From assembly GCA_963770505.1 (NCBI GenBank), contig CAVYPR010000001.1, forward strand, positions 434,001 to 498,000: a DNA stretch of 64,000 bases, in the 5' to 3' direction. A model generated the notes under the pieces. That model saw only the letters and a program-made list of their open reading frames with translations, did no database searches and was not told the DNA's origin. The stretch is from CAVYPR01 sp963770505. Lineage in GTDB: Bacteria; Actinomycetota; Acidimicrobiia; Acidimicrobiales; RAAP-2. The first letter of the stretch is position 1; the number at the start of each line of letters is the position of its first letter. This document shows positions 26,128 to 35,826 of this stretch, piece by piece. A program made the position numbers and the translations under genes.

Positions 26128-29116
26128 TCAGAGATCGAAGGTGGCGCCGGGGGCCGCCACCCGCCGGGCGGGCCGGCCGGCGAGCGCCACGTCGAGCGGC
26201 GCCTCGCAGGACACCGTTACCTGACCGTGCCCGGCCCGGACGCCGATCGGCCGTCCCAGAAAGCGCAGCCGCAGGCCGAGGGCGTCCCAGGATGCGGGGA
26301 GTTTGGGGTCGACGCCGAGGGTCGACTCCTCTGCCGACAGCCCCAGGAACCCCTAGGCCAGCGCCTGCCACGTGCCGCCCATCGTGGCCAGGTGGAGCCC
26401 GCCGTCGGTGGTGTCGGTGAGGTCGTCGAGGTCGAGGCGCGCGGCCATGCGGAAGAGGTCGAGCGCCTCCTCCACGCTGCCCGGCGCGGGCCAGCAGCGA
26501 GGCGTGGATCGCCGGGGAGAGCGAGCTGCCGAGGGCGGTGCGCGGCTCGTAGTAGTCGAGGCACGGGCCGAGCGAGCCGGGCGCCACCTCGTCGGGCACG
26601 AGGTGGTGGAGCATGAGCACGTCGGCCTGCTTGATGAGCTGGGAGGCGCGCACCCGCTCGGCGCCGAGCACCACGTCGGCCAGCATCGGCGGCGTGCCCA
26701 CCTCGGAGACGAGCAGCGGCTCGAGGTCGAAGTAGCCGGCGAACTGCTCGTAGAGGTGGCGCTCGGGACGCCACCCGTCGACGAGGGCGTCGGCCAGCTC
26801 GCGCCAGCGGGCCGGCTCCGCGTCCCCGGGACCGTCGCGCTCGGCCAGCTCGGCGCCGCGGCGCAGGTTCCATCGGGCCATGACGTTGGTGTAGGCGTTG
26901 TCGTCGACGACCTCGTGGTACTCGTCGGGTCCCTCCACGCCGTAGAGGTGGGCGGAGCCGTCGGGCGCCCGACGGGCCCGGCTCGCCCAGTAGCGGGCGG
27001 TGTCGACCACCAGCGCCCGCCCCTCGCCGTCGAGGAGCCCGGCGTCGCCGGTCCACGTGGCGTACTGCCAGGCGGCCCAGGCCACGTCGGCCACGATGTG
27101 CTCCTCGTGCGGGCCCGTGGCGATCGGGAGCACCTCGCCGTGGCTGCCCCGCAGCGAGCGGGGGGTGACGTCGTGGCCGTCGCCGGCCGACTCCCAGGGG
27201 AAGCGGGCCCCCCTGCGCCCGAGGGCGGCGGCCTCTTGCCGGGCCGCCGGCAGGCGGCGGATCCGGTACTCGAGCATGGCCCGGGCCGCCGCCGGTCGCA
27301 GGGCCGCCAGCGCCGGCAGGACGAAGACGTCGGCGTCCCAGAAGACGTGGCCCGCATAGTTGGGCCCGGTCAGGCCCCGGGCTCCCACCGCCGCCTCGCC
27401 GTGGTCGGCCACGGCCGACAGGAGGTGGAAGACGGCGAAGCGGGCCGCCAGCTGGTCCTCGGGCGACCCCTCGATCACCACCTCGGCGTCGGCCCAGCGG
27501 CGGGCCCACTCGGCCCGGTGGTCGGCCAGCAGCCGGTCGAAGCCGGCCGACCGGGTGAGGTCCAGCCGCCGGCGGGCCTCGCCGGTGCCGTCGGGTCCCG
27601 GCGCGGCCGCCCAGGCGGCCAGCCGCTCGACGACCCGCAGGTCGCCGTGGTCGACCGTCTCGTCCCGAGCGGCCACGGCGATCCCGGCGCCGGGGCGCCC
27701 CACCCGGGCGGCGATCCCACCGTCCCCGTCGTGGCGGGCGAACCCCTCGGCCCCCGGCGGCGCCGAGAGCGGTGCACCACCGAGCAGCACGCCGGCGTCA
27801 CCCTCGGCCCGCAGGGCCAGGGCGTTGGGCGCGGTGGCCGGGACCAAGCGCAGCGACCGCAGGGCGCCGCCGCGGGCGAGCACCCCGGTGCGCAGGTCGA
27901 GCAGCCGGCGGTCGCCCGAGAGGCGCGGGACCTGGGCCAGGTCGAGCGCGGTCCACCCCGGCGCGGCGAGCAGCTGGCCGGCGGCGCTGTAGGTACCGCC
28001 CACGAAGAGCTGGCCCTCGGAGCCGGCGTGCTCCTCGGGGGTCGCCCGGGTCCCCGCCCAGCCGTTGCAGAGCGCGCCGAGCGACGCGGCGACGCCGTCG
28101 TCTGCGGCCGGCAGCGGGACGACCCAGGCCGGGTCGGCGTCGACGCCGGGGACCCGGTGCCGCCGACGACGGTCCAGCTGTGCGTCGAAGAGGTCCAGCA
28201 GCCGGGGCGGTCCGCCTCCGAGGTGGACCACGCCGGGCGGCACCGAGGACGGCTCCACGCCGACCGAGACGACGACCGAGCGCGCCAAGGAGGACACCAT
28301 CATGAGCGAGTCGCTGCCGGGCACGCCGCCGACCGTCCCGAACTCGTCCCCCCCGATCAGCACGAGCCGCCCGGTGATGCCCAGCTCGCCCAGCCACGAG
28401 GCGGCGAAGCGGGCCGAGTCGGCCTTGTCGGTGAGCCCGATCTCGACGTGCTTGACGTCGCTGGTGATGCGGGGGTCGTCGAGCCCCGCCTCCCGGGACG
28501 CCTCCGCCGCCACGGCGACCACCGCGGCCAGGTCGGCGATGCCGGCCGCGCCGAGCCGGGCCGTCACCGCGGCGAGCAGCCGGTCGGTCTCGGACTTCTT
28601 GGGATCGGCCCACTGGGCGACCGGGATGATGTCGACCTTGCGCCGGTTGAGCCGATCGGCCACCACTGCGGCCTCGAGGCCGCGGTCGGCCAGGCGGGCC
28701 ACCGTGGCGGCCGCGGCCCGGTCGAGGGCCAGGTTCTCGGTGTCGGTGGCCAGGCGGCGGTGGAGGAGGACCGGGCCCCCGGCCGACACCTCGAAGATCT
28801 CCGAGCCCCGGTTGCAGCAGAGGTGGAGCCGGCCGGGACCGCCGGGCCGGGCGCACAGCTGGCGGTCGACGTTCTCCGCGTTGGTGCCGGTGACGATGAA
28901 GACGTGGGCCCCCGCCGCGCAGAGCGCCTCGATCGTCGCCCGCGCCCGGCCGGCGTCGGCGAGGCGGTCGGGGACCACGGTGCCGTCCCAGTCGACCACG
29001 AGCGCCTCGAACGTCTCGTCGACGACCGCCCCGGCCGCCAGAGAGTGGTCGTCGAAGGGCGGCGGGGCCACGGTGGTGGTGGCGTCCGACGGGCGGTCGG
29101 CTGCGGGCGGGTTCAC
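26128..29116 (-). CDS. HAD phosphatase-GH65 glycoside phosphorylase fusion, interrupted by a frameshift and an in-frame TAG
   Basis: A fusion of about 995 residues. The N-terminal 270 residues are a HAD phosphatase domain with FEALVVDWDGTVVPD (nucleophile aspartate), VFIVTGTNAEN and VLIGGDEFGTVGGVPGSD. The rest is a GH65 phosphorylase/hydrolase with GHVFWDADVFVLPALAAL near residue 590 and the catalytic glutamate in YGVEGPDEYHEVV near 730. The architecture recalls mycobacterial OtsB1-like fusions linked to alpha-glucoside metabolism. The frame shifts near 26476 (one extra base) to EEALDLFRMAARLDLDDL. It then meets TAG at 26353-26355, after TWQALA, and continues in the same frame as GFLGLSAEESTLGVDPKLP to a TGA at 26128. 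Either the gene has begun to decay or both lesions are sequence errors. The TAG replaces a TGG-like codon by one base. Confidence 0.8.
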
Positions 29117-29227
29117 CGTCGGGTCGTCAAGGGGTTCGGTCGTGGAAAGCCGCTGCCGGCCGGGGTGGATCGGGCCCGAGGTTACCGTCCGGCCCGGGGC
29201 CCGGGCGCGGCGTCGCCCAGGGGCCCC

Positions 29228-30028
29228 TCATGAGCCGACGTAACGGCGGGCGGCCGACGCCGCCCGGGCGCCGTAGGGGGGGCCGAAGAGGGCGGCGTGC
29301 ACCAGGAGGGGATGGAGCTGGTGGAGGCCCACCCGGTCGCGCCAGCCCTCGGCCAGCGGGCGGTGCTCGTCGTAGGCGGCGAGGATCGCCTCGAGGTGCG
29401 GGGCCCCGAAGAGGGCCAGCATGGCCAGGTCGGCCTCCCGGTGGCCGCCGTGGGCCGCCGGGTCGATGACCCACACCGTCCCCCGTACGTCGAAGACGAG
29501 GTTCCCCGACCACAGGTCGCCGTGGAGGCGGCTGGGCGGCTCGGTGGCGGAGTGCCCGGCCAGCTCGGGCAGCCGGTGCACCGCCCGCTCGACCAGGGCG
29601 GCCTCGGTGGCGGTGACCGCCCCGGCCGAGCGCGCCGCGGCCAGTGCCGGCAGCACCCGCCGCTCGGCGTAGAAGGCGGCCCACGACGACGGGTCCCCCT
29701 CGGCCGGCCGGTTGTCCATGGGCAGCGGACCGATGAACCCCGGCCACGGGGCGCCGAACCCCGGGGCGCCGGCCGCGTGCAGATCGGCGAGGGCGCGGCC
29801 GAAGGCCTCGGCCCCGCCGGGGGTCGCCGGGCCGGGGGGGATCCAGGCCACGGCGATCGAGACGAGGTCGACGCAGAGCACTTCGGGCACCCGGACGGCC
29901 CGGGCCTCGGCCAGCCATGCCAGCCCCTCGGCCTCGGCGGCGAAGAATCCCTCGGGCGCGTCAGGGTCGCGCTTGGTGTAGGCGAGCCGGCCGTCGGCAC
30001 GTCGCACCGGGCCCCGGCCGCCCCCCAC
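29228..30028 (-). CDS. Fructosamine/ribulosamine 3-kinase family protein
   Basis: A 266-residue kinase of the fructosamine-3-kinase (FN3K) family, which phosphorylates ketoamine adducts on proteins so that they fall off. Family features are LAYTKRDPDAPEGFFAAEAE at the N-terminus, DLHAAGAPGFGAPWPGFIG in the middle, the catalytic RLHGDLWSGNLVFD and VWVIDPAAHGGHREADLAML. Many bacterial members prefer ribulosamines or erythrulosamines. The GTG start at 30028 lies two bases after the stop of a low-molecular-weight phosphatase gene, an arrangement documented for other bacterial FN3K homologues. The N-terminus is shorter than usual by about 20 residues. Confidence 0.88.
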   Translation of the reverse strand: MGGGRGPVRRADGRLAYTKRDPDAPEGFFAAEAEGLAWLAEARAVRVPEVLCVDLVSIAVAWIPPGPATPGGAEAFGRALADLHAAGAPGFGAPWPGFIGPLPMDNRPAEGDPSSWAAFYAERRVLPALAAARSAGAVTATEAALVERAVHRLPELAGHSATEPPSRLHGDLWSGNLVFDVRGTVWVIDPAAHGGHREADLAMLALFGAPHLEAILAAYDEHRPLAEGWRDRVGLHQLHPLLVHAALFGPPYGARAASAARRYVGS

Positions 30029-30030
30029 CG

Positions 30031-30582
30031 TCAGCCCCCGCGTTCCGCGGCGCCCACCGAGTCGGCCAGGGCCGCCGCCAGGCCGCGGCAGGCCGCCTCG
30101 ACCTCGAGGAGGCAGCGGGTGAAGTCGGCGTCGTCGCCGTAGTAGGGGTCGGGCACGTCCAGGGCGCCGCCGGCGTCGCCGTCGAACGCCCGCAGCATGA
30201 CCAGTCGCCCCTCGACCCTCGACCCTCCCAGGCTGCGCAGGGTCTCGTGGTGTCGGCGGTCGAGCGCCACGACGAGATCGAGGTCGGCCAGCCGCGCCCG
30301 CTGGACCTGGCGGGCAACGTGGCGTCCGGGCGGGTAGCCGCGCCGGCGGAGCGCGGCGTGGGCCCGGGCGTCCATCGGCTCGCCCTCGTGCCACGGGCCG
30401 GTCCCGGCGCTCGAGACCTCGAGCCGCTGGCCGAGGGTGGCCGATCCTTCGACGGCGGTGTCGGCGGCCAGCTGGCGGAGGACCACCTCGGCCATCGGGG
30501 AGCGGCAGATGTTGCCGGTGCACACGAAGCAGACGCGGTAGGGGCCCGGGGCCCGTACCGCCGGGACGGCCGGCGGGCTCAC
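30031..30582 (-). CDS. Low-molecular-weight protein tyrosine phosphatase-family enzyme
   Basis: A 183-residue phosphatase. The active-site loop is VCFVCTGNICRSPMAEVVL, a perfect C(X)5RS motif, and the general acid lies in ALDVPDPYYGDDADFTRCL. The fold and length agree with the LMW-PTP family. Besides phosphotyrosine, some members next to FN3K genes remove phosphate from sugar phosphates bound to proteins. That fits its position between an acyl-CoA synthetase gene, whose stop overlaps its GTG start by four bases, and the FN3K gene two bases downstream. All three are likely translated in a coupled manner. Confidence 0.92.
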   Translation of the reverse strand: MSPPAVPAVRAPGPYRVCFVCTGNICRSPMAEVVLRQLAADTAVEGSATLGQRLEVSSAGTGPWHEGEPMDARAHAALRRRGYPPGRHVARQVQRARLADLDLVVALDRRHHETLRSLGGSRVEGRLVMLRAFDGDAGGALDVPDPYYGDDADFTRCLLEVEAACRGLAAALADSVGAAERGG

Positions 30583-32168
30583 GGGGCGTGCGCCGGGTCG
30601 GCGTACTCCTCGCGCAGCGTCCGCTTCACGATCTTGCCGGTGCCGGCACGGGGCCAGTCGGTGCGGATCTCGAGCTGCTCGGGGATCTTCTGGGTCATGA
30701 GGCCGGCCTCCCGGCAGAAGGCGGCCACCTCGGCGAGGTCCAGGCCGTCAGCCCCCTCCGCCAGCTGGACCACGGCGCAGACCCGCTCGCCCCGCTCGGG
30801 GTCGGGGAGCCCGATCACCGCCACCTCGGCCACCTTGGGGTGGCGGTAGAGGACGCCCTCGACCTCGACCGCGCTCACGTTCTCCCCCTTGCGCACGATG
30901 ACGTCCTTCAGCCGGCCGGTGATGCACAGGTGGCCGTCGTCACGCAGCCGACCCAGGTCCCCGGTGCGGAAGTAGCCCTCCTCGTCGAAGGCCGCCTCGG
31001 TGAGGGCCGGGTCGGTGTAGCCGTGGCAGACCATGGGGCCGCGCACCCGGATCTCCCCCTCCTGGCCGGCGGCCGCCGGCCGGCCGTCGAGGCCCACGAT
31101 GCGCACCTCGGCGCCGACGACCGGCCGCCCGTCGGTGTTGGCCAGCTGCTCGTCGCTGTCCTCGGGCGAGCCGTTGGCGATCATCGGGACCTCGGTCATG
31201 CCGTAGCCGTGGACGACGCCGCGCCCACCGATCTCGTCGCGCACCTCGTAGTGGATCTCGGGGGGTTTGGGTGCCCCGCCGCCGGCCATGAGGCGCAGGG
31301 TGGGGAGGATCGGCTCGCCGGGCTGCTTGCGCTGCTCGGCCAGGAAGGCGACGTAGAAGGCGGTGCTCCCCCCGACCAGGGTCACCCCGTGGCGGCGGTA
31401 GAGGGGAAGCACGTCGGGGGCGCTGAAGGCCTCGACCATGACCGCCGAGAACCCGACGCAGAGCATGGTCACCAGGTAGTCGGGGCCGGCGATGTGCGCG
31501 AACGGGAAGGCGATCGACCCCACGTCGTCCGGCGACATCTCGATGGCTGAGGCCAGGCCCCAGCCGCCGGCGATGAGGGTCTGGTCGGTGTGGCGGACTC
31601 CCTTGGGGTCGGCCGTGCTGCCCGAGGTGTAGTAGATCCAGCGGACCGGGGCCTGGTCGGCGCCGGTCCCTGCCGGGGGCGGCGCCAGGGTCCCGGGGTC
31701 CCCCTCGGGCAGGCCTGTGTCGACGACGACGATCTCGGGGTCAGCCGCCCCGCCCACCGGCGGGTTGGCGAGAAGAGCGCGTCGGGCGAGCGCCGGGTAG
31801 TCGGTCCCCCGCCACTCGCCGGGGACGAAGAACAGGCGGGACCCGGTCTGGCGCAGGGCGAAGCCCACCTCGCGCTCGCGGTAGAGGTGGATGATCGGGT
31901 TCTGCACCGCGCCGAGCCGGCTGAGGGCGACCGACAGCACCACGGTGTCGATCCGGCTGGGGAGCTGCCAGGAGACGGCGGTGGACTGGCCCACGCCCCG
32001 CGCCGCCAGGCCGGCGGCCACCGTCAGCGCCCGGTCGCGGAACCCGCCGAAGGTGATCGTCTGACCCTCGGCGTCGATGAACATCGTGGCCTCGGGGGTG
32101 GCCTGGGCGCGCCGTTCGACGAGCTCCCAGATGGTGCGGGCGTCGGTGATCGTCGTCGCTGTGGCCAT
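30579..32168 (-). CDS. AMP-dependent acyl-CoA synthetase/ligase
   Basis: A 529-residue member of the acyl-adenylate-forming family that activates a carboxylic acid with ATP and then CoA. The P-loop-like motif is VRWIYYTSGSTADPKGVRHT, the A4/A5 motifs include GYGMTEVPM, and the hinge and C-terminal parts are GYFRTGDLGRL, ITGRLKDVIVRKGENVSAVE and the catalytic lysine region RAGTGKIVKRTLREE. Close in layout to cyclohexanecarboxylate- or fatty-acyl-CoA ligases, but the substrate is not determinable. It is the first gene of the operon with the LMW phosphatase and FN3K. Confidence 0.92.
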   Translation of the reverse strand: MATATTITDARTIWELVERRAQATPEATMFIDAEGQTITFGGFRDRALTVAAGLAARGVGQSTAVSWQLPSRIDTVVLSVALSRLGAVQNPIIHLYREREVGFALRQTGSRLFFVPGEWRGTDYPALARRALLANPPVGGAADPEIVVVDTGLPEGDPGTLAPPPAGTGADQAPVRWIYYTSGSTADPKGVRHTDQTLIAGGWGLASAIEMSPDDVGSIAFPFAHIAGPDYLVTMLCVGFSAVMVEAFSAPDVLPLYRRHGVTLVGGSTAFYVAFLAEQRKQPGEPILPTLRLMAGGGAPKPPEIHYEVRDEIGGRGVVHGYGMTEVPMIANGSPEDSDEQLANTDGRPVVGAEVRIVGLDGRPAAAGQEGEIRVRGPMVCHGYTDPALTEAAFDEEGYFRTGDLGRLRDDGHLCITGRLKDVIVRKGENVSAVEVEGVLYRHPKVAEVAVIGLPDPERGERVCAVVQLAEGADGLDLAEVAAFCREAGLMTQKIPEQLEIRTDWPRAGTGKIVKRTLREEYADPAHAP

Positions 32169-32296
32169 GTCGCCCCTCCGGTCGAGCTCTCGGGCCCCTT
32201 CTTTACCAGGTGGGCGCGTGCGCCAGCCCGGCCCCGAGGCAGCCGCACGGCGCCGACGAGCCGGTACGCTCGGTGGGAGCCGGCGAGGGAGGCGAC

Positions 32297-32563
32297 GTGT
32301 CAGAGCCGATGGGCACCGACGGCGAGGGGCACCACGAGGCGAGGGACCGCCGGCGCGATACCCGGCTGGTGGCCACCGGGGTGGTGGCCGTCCTGCTGGT
32401 GTGGTTCGCCCTCGACAACCTGCAGTCCGTCAAGATCCACTTCTGGGTCCACACCACCAAGGCCCCGCTGGTCCTGGTGGTCGCCATCGCCGTCGGCCTG
32501 GGGGCCGCCGTCGTCCTGCTCGCCTCCCGGTTCACCAAGAAGCACCAGCAGACCGACGAGTAG
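32297..32563 (+). CDS. LapA/DUF1049-type small membrane protein
   Basis: An 88-residue protein with a charged N-terminus rich in Asp, Glu and Arg and two hydrophobic segments, VATGVVAVLLVWFALDNL and KAPLVLVVAIAVGLGAAVVL, joined by QSVKIHFWVHT. This layout is that of LapA (DUF1049) proteins, small two-helix membrane proteins. The GTG start at 32297 has GAGGGAGG upstream. The gene is divergent from the acyl-CoA synthetase and convergent with the amidase (four bases between stops). Confidence 0.78.
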   Translation: MSEPMGTDGEGHHEARDRRRDTRLVATGVVAVLLVWFALDNLQSVKIHFWVHTTKAPLVLVVAIAVGLGAAVVLLASRFTKKHQQTDE

Positions 32564-32567
32564 GGGG

Positions 32568-33994
32568 TCAGCCGAACGGCGGGGGAGGCCGGCGACCGCG
32601 CCAAGGGTCGGCCTCTTCTATCTGGGAGGCCACCCGCACGAGCAGCCCCTCCTGCCAAGGGCCGGTGACCAGCTGGACCCCGACCGGGACCGGACGCTCG
32701 CCGCCGGGGGGACGGCCTGGGCGACCGGGAGGCTGACCGCGGGCTGGCCGCTCACGTTGAACGGCGCGGTGAAGGCGGCCATCGACAGCGCGTCGACCGG
32801 GATGCCGGCCGGCTCCGCGTGGGCCTGCTCGAGGACGGTGCCGGCCACGGGGGGCAGGATGGCCATGGTGGGGGTGACCAGGACGTCGAAATCCTCTCCC
32901 CAGCGCGCCACCACGCGCCGGGTCGCCCTCTGGAGCTCCCCGAGGGCGGCGACGAACTCGATGCTGCCCAGGGCGCTCCCCGCCTCGAACGAGGCGCGGT
33001 TGTGGGGCTCGAGGCGGTCGGCGTCGATGCCGCGGTAGGCGGCGAGACCCGAGTGCATGACCGAGAGGAACGGCTCGAGGGCCTCGTCGGGGAAGAGCTC
33101 GACCTCGGTCTCGGTCACCTTGTGGCCGAGCGACTCGAGCAGCGTCGCGGTGCGGCGGGCGGCCTCGACCGCCGCCGGGTCCACCGGGAGCCCGAGGGGG
33201 GCGAGCACCGACAGGGCCACCCGCAGCTGGCCGGGGTCGGCGCCCACCTCGTCGGCGAACGGACGGTCGGGGATCGGTGCGTTGTACCAGGCGAGCCGGT
33301 CGGGCCCGCTGATCTCGTCGAGGACGGCGGCGGCGTCGGCCACGGTGCGGGTGAGCACGCCTTCCACCGAGGCCCCCATCCACCCCGGCACGTCGGCCGG
33401 CACCCGGCCCCGGCTGGCCTTCAGGCCGACCAGGCCGCTGCACGAGGCGGGGATCCGCAGCGAGCCGCCACCGTCGTTGCCGTGCGCCAGCGGGAACAGG
33501 CCGGCGGCCACGGCGGCCGCCGCCCCGCCGCTCGAACCGCCGGGGGTGCGGTCGGTGTCCCAGGGGTTCCGGGTGACGCCGTAACGCAGGTTCTCGGCGA
33601 CCGGCAGCGGCCCGAATTCGGGCACGTTGGTCCTCCCGGTGAGCACGAACCCCGCCCGTCGCAGCGCCGCCACCACCAGCTCGTCGTGCGCGCTCGGGCC
33701 GTCGGGGCCGGCGAAGGAGCCGTAGGCGACGGGCCAGCCGGCCACCTCGTTCAGGTCCTTGATGGGGACGGGGACCCCGGCGAAGGGCGGCAGGTCGGCG
33801 TCCCCACCGGCGATGTCGTCGGACAGCCTGGCGGCCTCGGCCCGGGCCTCCTCGTCGTTGCGCCAGACCACCGCGTTGATCTCGGGGTTCAGCCGGTCCA
33901 CCCTCTCGAGGCAGGCCTCCAGCAGCTCGAGCGGGCTCTCCTCGCGGTGGCGCACCGCCGCGGCCATCTCGGTGGCGGACGAGAACGGGTCCAT
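32568..33994 (-). CDS. Amidase-signature hydrolase (one frameshift near the 3' end)
   Basis: An amidase-signature enzyme of about 475 residues that hydrolyses carboxamides. The Ser-cisSer-Lys triad is visible as VPVPIKDLNEVAG (Lys), and TPGGSSGGAAAAVAAGL with GNDGGGSLRIPASCSGL (the two serines). The C-terminal FTAPFNVSGQPAVSLPVAQ is typical too. The frame changes at the six-base G run 32706-32711 on the plus strand; one more base joins it to VQLVTGPWQEGLLVRVASQ, the conserved end. I read this as a homopolymer error. The amide substrate is unknown. It is a single gene, divergent from the DUF3040 gene. Confidence 0.88.
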
Positions 33995-34201
33995 GGAGGC
34001 ACCCTACCCACGGGCCTCGGCGCCAGCGCCCAGGTCGCGGCCGTCCCGAGGATCCCCGGCCCTAGACTGGGCCCCGGAGGGCGGACGGCGGGGACCCGTT
34101 GTACGCCGGGTGTGTTTGCGCGAACATGACAGCTGAGCCGTCGGGACGAGGAGGTGCCTGCTCCGTGCTGGCGCTGCAGGGAGACAGGGAAAGGGAGATA
34201 G

Positions 34202-34600
34202 GTGCCGCTCTCAGAGCATGAGCAGCGCATCCTGGCGGAGCTGGAGGACTCGCTCACCCGCCAGGACCCCTCGTTCGCCGAGCGCGTGCGCTCGGAGACC
34301 GTCTATCGCCACGCCGGCCGCTACTGCAAGTGGTCGGCGGTCGGCTTCGTCGCCGGGGTCGCCATCCTCGTGGCCTTCTACTCCGAGTCGGTGCTGGCCG
34401 GGCTGCTCGGGGTGGCCATCATGTTCGCCTCGGCCGCCGTCTTCGAGCGCAACCTGCGTCGCATGGGCAAGGCCGGCTGGCACGACATCACCCGTTCGCT
34501 GCGCGATGACCGCCCGTCGGGAGCCGGCGGCGGCATCGAGCACGCGGTCCACGGTGCCCGGGACTGGTTCCGGACCCGCCTCTTCCGCCGCGACAGCTGA
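34202..34600 (+). CDS. DUF3040 membrane protein
   Basis: A 132-residue actinobacterial protein of the DUF3040 family. The diagnostic N-terminus is PLSEHEQRILAELEDSL, followed by QDPSFAERV, and then two hydrophobic helices, SAVGFVAGVAILVAFY and LLGVAIMFASAAVF. The C-terminal 40 residues are basic. Function unknown; the family is restricted to Actinobacteria and often lies near the mraZ-dcw cluster, as here, 3 kb upstream. The start is GTG with GGGAGATAG just before it. The ROK kinase gene follows 28 bp downstream. Confidence 0.85.
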   Translation: MPLSEHEQRILAELEDSLTRQDPSFAERVRSETVYRHAGRYCKWSAVGFVAGVAILVAFYSESVLAGLLGVAIMFASAAVFERNLRRMGKAGWHDITRSLRDDRPSGAGGGIEHAVHGARDWFRTRLFRRDS

Positions 34601-34628
34601 CCCCGCCCACTCCTCGGGCGCCGCGGGC

Positions 34629-35507
34629 ATGGGCGAGTTCTGCGTGGCCGTCGACATCGGCGGGACCAAGCTGGCGGCGGGACTGGTCGGACGCACCGGC
34701 ACCCTGCAGGCCGAGCGACGGGTCCCCACCGTGGCCACCGGCGACCCCGAGCGGCTGTGGGGCGCGCTCGGTGCGTTGGTGACCGGCCTGCTCGAGCAGG
34801 CCCCACCGGGGGCGGCCGTCTGCGGGGTGGGCTGCGGAGGACCGATGTCGCCCGGGGGCGACGAGGTGTCGCCCCTCAACATCCCCGCCTGGCGGGGGTT
34901 CCCGCTCCGCCGCCGGCTGGCCGAGCTGACCGGGCTCCCGACCTTCGTCGACAACGACGCCAAGGCGCTGGCCCTGGCCGAGGGGTGGACCGGTGCCGCC
35001 GCCGGCTGCCGCGACTACCTGGCCATGGTCGTCTCGACCGGGGTGGGTGGGGGGATCGTGCTCGACGGGCGGCTGCTCGAGGGCCGGCTGGGCAACGCCG
35101 GGCACATCGGCCACGTGGTGGTCGAGCCGGAGGGGAGACGGTGCGCCTGCGGGGGACGCGGCTGCCTCGAGGCCGAGGCGTCGGGCACGGCCATCGCCGC
35201 GCTCACCGGCCGTCCGCCGGCCGACGCGCCGCCCTCGGTGGTGGCGAGGACCGGCACGCTCGTCGGCCGGGCCGTGGCCTCGGTGGTCAACCTGCTCGAC
35301 CTCCCCCTGGCCGTGGTGGCCGGCTCGGTGGCCCTGGGCTTCGGCGAGCCCTTCTTCGAGGCGGCCCGCCAGGAGCTCGGCTCGAGGGCCCGTCTCGACT
35401 ACGCCGAGGGCGCCCGTCTCGAGCCGGCCGGGCTCGGCGACGAGGGGCCACTGGTCGGCGCCGGCGCGGTCGGCTGGCGCGGGCTCGACCGGGAGCGGCC
35501 ACGGTGA
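34629..35507 (+). CDS. ROK-family sugar kinase (glucokinase-like)
   Basis: A 292-residue ROK kinase. The ATP-binding loop is VAVDIGGTKLAAGLVGRTG, the sugar-binding and catalytic regions are TFVDNDAKALALAEGWTG and VVSTGVGGGIVLDGRLLEG, and the zinc motif is GNAGHIGHVVVEPEGRRCAC continuing to GGRGCLEAEASG. It likely phosphorylates glucose with ATP, as ROK glucokinases do in actinobacteria. There is no helix-turn-helix, so it is an enzyme and not a ROK repressor. The stop overlaps the GTG start of the next small gene by four bases. Confidence 0.92.
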   Translation: MGEFCVAVDIGGTKLAAGLVGRTGTLQAERRVPTVATGDPERLWGALGALVTGLLEQAPPGAAVCGVGCGGPMSPGGDEVSPLNIPAWRGFPLRRRLAELTGLPTFVDNDAKALALAEGWTGAAAGCRDYLAMVVSTGVGGGIVLDGRLLEGRLGNAGHIGHVVVEPEGRRCACGGRGCLEAEASGTAIAALTGRPPADAPPSVVARTGTLVGRAVASVVNLLDLPLAVVAGSVALGFGEPFFEAARQELGSRARLDYAEGARLEPAGLGDEGPLVGAGAVGWRGLDRERPR

Positions 35508-35761
35508 GCCGGCGGTCGACGCCCTCCGGCGCGCCCACGGTGCTGGCGGCCGTCGTCCGCCGGCCCCGGTTGTGGCTGGTGGCCGTGGCGGCGCTGGTTC
35601 GCCTGGCCCGTCCGGGGTGGTGGCACCGCTGGCCGTTCCTGCCGGTGCCGACGCCGGGGTACCTGCACCTGCGGATGGTCACCGCCTACGGCGGTGACGG
35701 TGAAGGGCGGCTGGCCTCCGACGACGTGGTGGCCTACCTCGAGTGGTGCCGGCGACGGTGA
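35504..35761 (+). CDS. Small basic protein of unknown function, coupled to the ROK kinase
   Basis: I do not recognise this 85-residue protein. It begins with a basic stretch RRSTPSGAPTVLAAVVRRP and a short hydrophobic part LWLVAVAALVRLAR, then the tryptophan-rich GWWHRWPFLPVPTPGYLHLR and MVTAYGGDG, ending in VAYLEWCRRR. The GTG start within the kinase stop, and codon use like its neighbours, support it being real. A peripheral membrane association is possible. The HNH endonuclease gene follows 65 bp downstream. Confidence 0.6.
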   Translation: MSRRSTPSGAPTVLAAVVRRPRLWLVAVAALVRLARPGWWHRWPFLPVPTPGYLHLRMVTAYGGDGEGRLASDDVVAYLEWCRRR

Positions 35762-35826
35762 TCGGCGAACGGTAGAACCTCGGTGATGGCCGGGTCGTCG
35801 CAGCGGCGCGGATAGCCTCTTCCCCC

